From the NCBI GenBank assembly GCA_021781865.1, contig JAJXVZ010000007.1, positions 1-27,062 of the forward strand: a stretch of DNA of 27,062 nucleotides. Reading direction: 5' to 3'. This stretch comes from a bacterium. GTDB taxonomy: Bacteria; Patescibacteriota; Minisyncoccia; Phycocordibacterales; Phycocordibacteraceae. Under the pieces are notes generated by a model that was given only the letters and a program-made list of their open reading frames with translations, was not told the DNA's origin and made no database searches. The first letter of the stretch is position 1, and every line of letters starts with the position of its first letter. Positions 22,802-27,062 of the stretch are shown here, one piece after another. The position numbers were made by a program, and so were the translations under genes.

Positions 22802-24688
22802 TTATTGCACAGTTCCAAAGGAGGAGACATACCCCGGATCTCCTTTTGTTTCGGTCGTCACTGGATTTGCGGTGGCTGAAATTTGTACACCGGCAAAACG
22901 GTCATACCCTGAGAAAGACGTGGCACCGATAATCTGCGGTGCAGTACCTTGTTGCGAGGATGAAGGTGTCAAAGACACTTGGAAAGCACCCTGGACATCC
23001 CCTCCCTGCGAAATACTGCCTGCATCCCACGAGACGGTACGTGATGCTGTATCATACGAGAAAGAACCCGTGCCAGTTGTTTGCCCAGTATAGGAAACAT
23101 AACTTGGCAAAACTGCACTTACTGAGGCGCCAGCGATTGGGCTTCCTTCATCACGAGCATTCCAGACGATCGTGTAGGTTGTCGTTTGACCTATACGCGG
23201 CGGAATAGGGCCGCTATTGCTCAAAGGCCCCGATGCGTGGAGTGAGGATGCTGAGAGTATAACAGAGGTCTCGACGGTTGCGGTCTGAGTCATTGAGGCG
23301 GTTATCTGTTCTGGCACATTCGTCTGTCCCACGCGTGTGCCCGACACAGATATCGTGAAGGTTATTTGGGGTGGCGCAGAGGTGAGAGCGCTCGCTGGAA
23401 GGGTCAAAAATGTAAAAGAATCAAGACCAGAAGCACCAGATGCAAGCGTTGCGAGCGCAGGATCGGTACCCTGACTGAAAACGATCGTATGATTGGCGGA
23501 TTGATAAAAACCGCTTGTGGTTTGAATGCTATTATAGTCGACCGCGGCACCAGAGATCGCAACTGAAACAGTCGCATTGGTAACGTCTGTTGAGAGTGTG
23601 TTGGTATAGGAAAGCGTGACATTTTGGCTCGTACCAGAAGTCACAACGACGTTCGATGATGTGTCCCCATTAACCGCGAGTGTCGTGCTAATGAATGGGG
23701 CCGTGATCGCAATTGCTACATCCTGAGTCATGTAAGCAATGGCAATTGTTTGATTCTGTGCAGTCTGCGCTGTCCCAACGGTAAAATGGAAAACAGGCTG
23801 TTCGCCTTGTTGTCCGGAAAGAGTGCCCGTAAGGGTTACTGTCGATTGGGCGCCAGGTAATAGAGTGCCAAGAAAGAAGCTCGAATTACTCAAGGGAAGT
23901 GAGGATGAGGCGACTGTAAAACCGAAAGGAAAGGCGCCCGTAAGAATGACGCCGTTAAGCGGTACGGTTGCGTTTGAACTGACTGTAAACGTAAGCGTAA
24001 AAGGAAGCCCTGAAACAGTTTCTATGGGAGCGTTCACGGAAAGCGAAAGTGGTGTGGTGGAAATCGTAAGTGCATAGGAAGATTTTTTTACGAAAACGGC
24101 ATTGGAACCAGGAATATTATAAGAAAATGAGACGGGGGCTATGAGTGTTTGCCCCGCTCCACCGAACATTGCTGCTGAAACTGATCTGGTTACAGTCGCG
24201 CCACTCGCAAGCGTACCAAGATTCTCGGTATAACGCGGATAAGCTTGCAATGTATTTGTTGCTTCTCTTGTTCCATTCGGAAAATCAATCTCGACGGTTG
24301 CGTTTTGAATCGCAACTGGATTCTCATTTGTAATAGTGAGCAGGAGTTGTGCAGAGTTTCCAGCGGCAATTGTCGTCGGACCCTGAATATCTAAAGCAAT
24401 TTTATTCACTGAGACCGAATTATCCCCTGTATAAAAAACATAAATAGTGATGCCGAGCGAGACAAAAAAGAAGAGGGCGGCTACAACAAGGAACACGCTC
24501 GCGAACCGTACATGTCGCTTACCTTTGCGTATAGCCTGTTGGAATGGGTCTTCTTCCCACTTGTGCGGTAAATCCTTCTCTTCCGTACTAATAAGTGGGG
24601 GGCGGGTATGGGGATCCATTGTGCGCCCATATAGACGCTCACGCGCGCGTTCTAACGACCCAAGATCATCTTCGGTTGGTAGTGCCAT
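22802..24688 (-). CDS. Membrane-anchored multi-domain surface protein (DUF11/Ig-like)
   Basis: 628 residues. A charged cytoplasmic N-terminus of about 60 residues precedes one membrane helix (FASVFLVVAALFFFVSLGIT, about 62-81). About 540 extracellular residues rich in Ser/Thr/Asn follow. Units of roughly 120 residues look like DUF11/CARDB-type beta-sandwiches (AGNSAQLLLTITNENPVAI, SGLPFTLTFTVSSNATVPL, PRIGQTTTYTIVWNARDEG, VSAVLPSYVSYTG). No catalytic motif is seen. It is placed between recO and glyS in the same direction, with its own -10 element 8 bases before the ATG. A structural or adhesive envelope role is likely. Confidence 0.8.
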   Translation of the reverse strand: MALPTEDDLGSLERARERLYGRTMDPHTRPPLISTEEKDLPHKWEEDPFQQAIRKGKRHVRFASVFLVVAALFFFVSLGITIYVFYTGDNSVSVNKIALDIQGPTTIAAGNSAQLLLTITNENPVAIQNATVEIDFPNGTREATNTLQAYPRYTENLGTLASGATVTRSVSAAMFGGAGQTLIAPVSFSYNIPGSNAVFVKKSSYALTISTTPLSLSVNAPIETVSGLPFTLTFTVSSNATVPLNGVILTGAFPFGFTVASSSLPLSNSSFFLGTLLPGAQSTVTLTGTLSGQQGEQPVFHFTVGTAQTAQNQTIAIAYMTQDVAIAITAPFISTTLAVNGDTSSNVVVTSGTSQNVTLSYTNTLSTDVTNATVSVAISGAAVDYNSIQTTSGFYQSANHTIVFSQGTDPALATLASGASGLDSFTFLTLPASALTSAPPQITFTISVSGTRVGQTNVPEQITASMTQTATVETSVILSASSLHASGPLSNSGPIPPRIGQTTTYTIVWNARDEGSPIAGASVSAVLPSYVSYTGQTTGTGSFSYDTASRTVSWDAGSISQGGDVQGAFQVSLTPSSSQQGTAPQIIGATSFSGYDRFAGVQISATANPVTTETKGDPGYVSSFGTVQ

Positions 24689-24696
24689 TAGTCTTC

Positions 24697-24702
24697 AGTA
24701 TA
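24697..24702 (-). promoter_or_regulatory. -10 element of the DUF11-like gene
   Basis: TATACT on the minus strand ends 8 bases before ATG 24688 and predicts a leader of about 2 bases. The -35 is not clear. It lies in the 61-base gap after recO. Confidence 0.45.
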
Positions 24703-24749
24703 CCTCGTGTTATAACATTTCACCTTGTATGTTCTTGTTAATAGAAAAT

Positions 24750-25319
24750 CTAAAGACCCGAGACGGAAATGCCATAATTAACACGCGTGACATAATCTGT
24801 ACGAACCGTATTGATTTCCATGAGTATCGAGGGTGTAAACTCTGACACTTTGCCTGGAATCTCCCCAGTGTCAAAACCAAGTACCGCAAGTATACGTAGC
24901 ACGGCGAGTACTTCAGCTGTTTTGTGCAAGGCATCAGAAAGTTTCGGGAGTGCCTCAAAAAAACCAGCGATTATGGAGAAAAGCTCGGGATCATGCACTT
25001 CGCCCACAACCAAACGCAACAATAAACCAGATACGCGTATCGCTGTTAAACGTGCTGAGACCGTTTCAAATTGAGAGAACCAGTTCACATCAAGAATCGC
25101 ACCCACTATGCGCCAATCTTCTTTCCCACGTACAAGTACACATGAGCTTTCTGCAAATGTCGTAAGTGCGGAAGCAAGTTTTGCACCAGAACGACGAACA
25201 CCTTGCGCACGCCCATGTACAAGACCGAGTTCGGGCGTAATGAGTGTGACAAAAGCATTTGCCTCCCCTGAGGGGGTCCTTGCTAGAATGATTCCGCGTG
25301 TTTCGTATTTATAACGCAT
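24750..25319 (-). CDS. recO: DNA repair protein RecO (short form)
   Basis: 189 residues, against about 230-260 for typical RecO. RecO works with RecR to load RecA onto SSB-coated DNA. The N-terminal OB-fold domain is clear (YKYETRGIILARTPSGEANA, FVTLITPELGLVHGRAQGVR, LASALTTFAESSCVLVRGKE). A helical region follows (LTAIRVSGLLLRLVVG, ALHKTAEVLAVLRILAVLGF). The C-terminal Cys4 zinc motif seen in many homologues is missing. The ATG overlaps the ileS stop by 11 bases, so translation is coupled. Confidence 0.85.
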   Translation of the reverse strand: MRYKYETRGIILARTPSGEANAFVTLITPELGLVHGRAQGVRRSGAKLASALTTFAESSCVLVRGKEDWRIVGAILDVNWFSQFETVSARLTAIRVSGLLLRLVVGEVHDPELFSIIAGFFEALPKLSDALHKTAEVLAVLRILAVLGFDTGEIPGKVSEFTPSILMEINTVRTDYVTRVNYGISVSGL

Positions 25320-27062
25320 CGCGGATCAAATCGAATCGTACATGGCCAGTCGACAATTCTACAGCATGCGCTCCTTCTGCATGGATTTTGGTATGCGCCA
25401 CATCCTTCGGCATGAGCCCCTCCTTTTTACGCGCTTCGGCGACTGCACGCGCCATCTCCCGATCGTCACCCTCCTTGACGAGTTCGGGAGTAAGTGAAAA
25501 ATCAAACTTGGTTGTTTGAGCATTCATTATTACCTTCTTCACGTTCAATTCTTCGATGAGAAGACTCCCGAATTCTTCTGGAAAATTTCCCGTGATGAAG
25601 AGTGCCGCGAGTGGCTGACGCAATTTAATTCCCTTCTGTTGGCGCATTTGCAGACCTATAGTTACAAAAGCGCGAAGACCTTCCATATCAGCACTGAGTT
25701 TCTTATCAACTTTGCCAGTCACTGGCCAATCAGCAAGATGCACGCTTATCGGATCATTCCTGCCCTTCACTTTCGAATACACTTCCTCAGCAAGGAATGG
25801 CGCAAATGGCGCGAGAAGTAAGGACGAGGTATGAAGGGTTTCGCGAAGAGTTGCTAGTGCAATAGAGTCACCCTCACGTACACGATCGCGAATGCGTCTC
25901 ACATACCACTGCGAGAGATCCTCTGCGAGAGCCGCAATCGCGCGAGTTGCCTCAAACGGGCGGTAGTTTTCCATGGCGTCTGTAACCAGACAGACCGTTT
26001 CATTAACGCGAGTTTGTATCCAAAGGTCAATTATAGTCATCGTTCCTTCTTTTTCAGGAATATCCTTGAATAGCTCGTAAAACTTCGCGCTATTCCCCAC
26101 CCATGAGAGAACCCTCGCTGCTTCCTTTACCGTCTTTTCATCGTAATTCTTCGAATCGCCCGCTTGCGCAACGCTGTACATCCAAAAACGCAACGTATCA
26201 ACACCCCATTTATCTATCTCCGCCCACGGATCGACGACATTCCCTTTCGATTTACTCATCTTTTGACCTTCTGCATCAAGCAGGTGTCCAAGTGAAATTA
26301 CGTTCTTAAAAGCCGCACCACGTCCTGTAAGTGTTCCGACAGCGAGTAGAGTATAAAACCAACCGCGCGTCTGATCTATTGCTTCGCTGATGAAGTCTGC
26401 CGGGTATTCAATCTTGTTCAGAAACTCTTCGAGTGATTCACCCGCGCGCTCCTTCGCAGCCTGTGCAAACGGCATCGCGCCTGAGTCGAACCACACATCC
26501 ATAACTTCCTTTACCCTTCGTAATTCCGTTCCTTTTTCTGATATAAGAACAACATCGTCAATATACGGCCGATGCAGATCGAGTTCGTAGTCGTCATTGT
26601 GCGGAAGCGGAATGAAATCGATACAACGAACTTCGGCTTCTATTGCATCGCTAATTACTTCATTGAGTATACGGTCCGCAACTTCGACACCAGCTCCGGC
26701 AAGCAAGACCGCGGATGAATCGAATGTAATGCCATGCGTTACGATAAGTACTTTCTCGTTGGAAAAAGTATGCTCAACCTCATATATGAATGAACCGAAC
26801 CTGCGTTTTGCATCCAGATAACTCTCGCCACCAGGAATTGGATCGGCGTAGCGGTGTGAACGCTTCCAATTCAAGAATGCTTCGTGTAAATCCCCGTTGT
26901 CCTTGCCGTTAAAGTCTCCAAAATTAAGCTCACGCAGACGTTCATCATACGTGATATGATTTTGAGGTATTCCAAGTCCCTCGGCAACTAGCTCTGCTGT
27001 CTGTCTCGTGCGCAAAAGCGGTGAGGCGTAAATTTTTGTCACCCCCATTGAGTGAAGTTCCT
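25309..27062 (-). CDS. ileS: Isoleucyl-tRNA synthetase with embedded histidine phosphatase domain (5' end off the window)
   Basis: The frame is open to the right edge, so the N-terminal half (HIGH motif, most of the editing domain) is not seen. Numbering from the Met at 27048: residues 1 to ~125 are a histidine phosphatase, branch 1 (phosphoglycerate-mutase-like). It shows ASPLLRTRQTAELVA with catalytic Arg13, LRELNFGDFNG with Glu40, PIPGGESYLDAKRRF, and VLIVTHGIT with His105. The RHG motif must lie upstream. From ~155 the synthetase resumes: DLHRPYIDDVVL, VMDVWFDSGAMPFAQ, DQTRGWFYTLL, GQKMSKSKGN (KMSKS 263-267), then the anticodon-binding domain to the stop at 25309. No stop or frameshift separates the parts. 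The enzyme charges tRNA-Ile; the phosphatase substrate is unknown. Confidence 0.93.
   Translation of the reverse strand, partial: ELHSMGVTKIYASPLLRTRQTAELVAEGLGIPQNHITYDERLRELNFGDFNGKDNGDLHEAFLNWKRSHRYADPIPGGESYLDAKRRFGSFIYEVEHTFSNEKVLIVTHGITFDSSAVLLAGAGVEVADRILNEVISDAIEAEVRCIDFIPLPHNDDYELDLHRPYIDDVVLISEKGTELRRVKEVMDVWFDSGAMPFAQAAKERAGESLEEFLNKIEYPADFISEAIDQTRGWFYTLLAVGTLTGRGAAFKNVISLGHLLDAEGQKMSKSKGNVVDPWAEIDKWGVDTLRFWMYSVAQAGDSKNYDEKTVKEAARVLSWVGNSAKFYELFKDIPEKEGTMTIIDLWIQTRVNETVCLVTDAMENYRPFEATRAIAALAEDLSQWYVRRIRDRVREGDSIALATLRETLHTSSLLLAPFAPFLAEEVYSKVKGRNDPISVHLADWPVTGKVDKKLSADMEGLRAFVTIGLQMRQQKGIKLRQPLAALFITGNFPEEFGSLLIEELNVKKVIMNAQTTKFDFSLTPELVKEGDDREMARAVAEARKKEGLMPKDVAHTKIHAEGAHAVELSTGHVRFDLIRDAL

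Noticed and set aside
1..27062. CRISPR arrays, insertion sequences, tRNA or rRNA genes
   Set aside because: I looked for regularly spaced repeats, transposase-like frames with terminal repeats, and cloverleaf or rRNA signatures and saw none; non-coding space is too small for most of these.

Overview
The window looks like a piece of a Candidate Phyla Radiation (Patescibacteria) genome, most likely of the Parcubacteria group. This rests on gene content and style, not on a search. The gene set is compact, with very short gaps and stop/start overlaps. Shine-Dalgarno sequences are scarce. An S6-SSB-S18 operon has no L9 gene after it. The EF-P has a rebuilt tip loop. Several large serine/threonine-rich surface proteins and a surface protein with a peptidoglycan-binding domain are present, as is a FtsK-(Ig-like protein)-RecA cluster. 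Base composition is moderate, near half GC by eye.

Layout. 1-369 (minus): 5' part of a winged-helix regulator that runs off the left edge. 457-1388 (minus): rplL and rplJ behind a recognisable L10 autoregulatory leader. 1666-4568 (minus): an O-antigen-ligase-like membrane protein with C-terminal TPRs, translationally coupled to a membrane-anchored TPR protein. 4693-8085 (minus): an 1130-residue secreted surface protein. 8086-8489: intergenic, with nested inverted repeats and a terminator. 8490-9272 (minus) and 9380-13018 (plus): a helix-turn-helix regulator diverging from ftsK, a small Ig-like protein and recA. 13015-13915 (minus): an ECF-type sigma factor with a two-helix membrane partner. 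14000-14575 (plus): efp. 14634-15811 (minus): rpsF-ssb-rpsR. 15934-16749 (plus): an isolated aldose-1-epimerase-like gene with an unusually canonical promoter and ribosome binding site. 16903-27062 (minus): a long run, ileS-recO-(DUF11-like membrane protein)-glyS-(AI-2E family permease)-metG-(anchored propeller-like protein)-tatD.

Three themes link the genes. Information processing includes ribosomal proteins L10, L12, S6 and S18, EF-P, three aminoacyl-tRNA synthetases, and the recombination and segregation proteins RecA, RecO, SSB and FtsK. The envelope is represented by the ligase/TPR pair, the large surface protein and two anchored beta-rich proteins. Regulation includes an ECF sigma with a membrane partner, two HTH proteins and the L10 leader. 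Many first genes of transcription units have a -10-like hexamer only 6-17 bases before the start codon, which suggests leaderless or nearly leaderless mRNAs.

The most striking object is the isoleucyl-tRNA synthetase at the right edge. A histidine phosphatase (phosphoglycerate-mutase-like) domain is embedded in the same reading frame, just before the second half of the synthetase catalytic domain, and its visible catalytic residues are intact.
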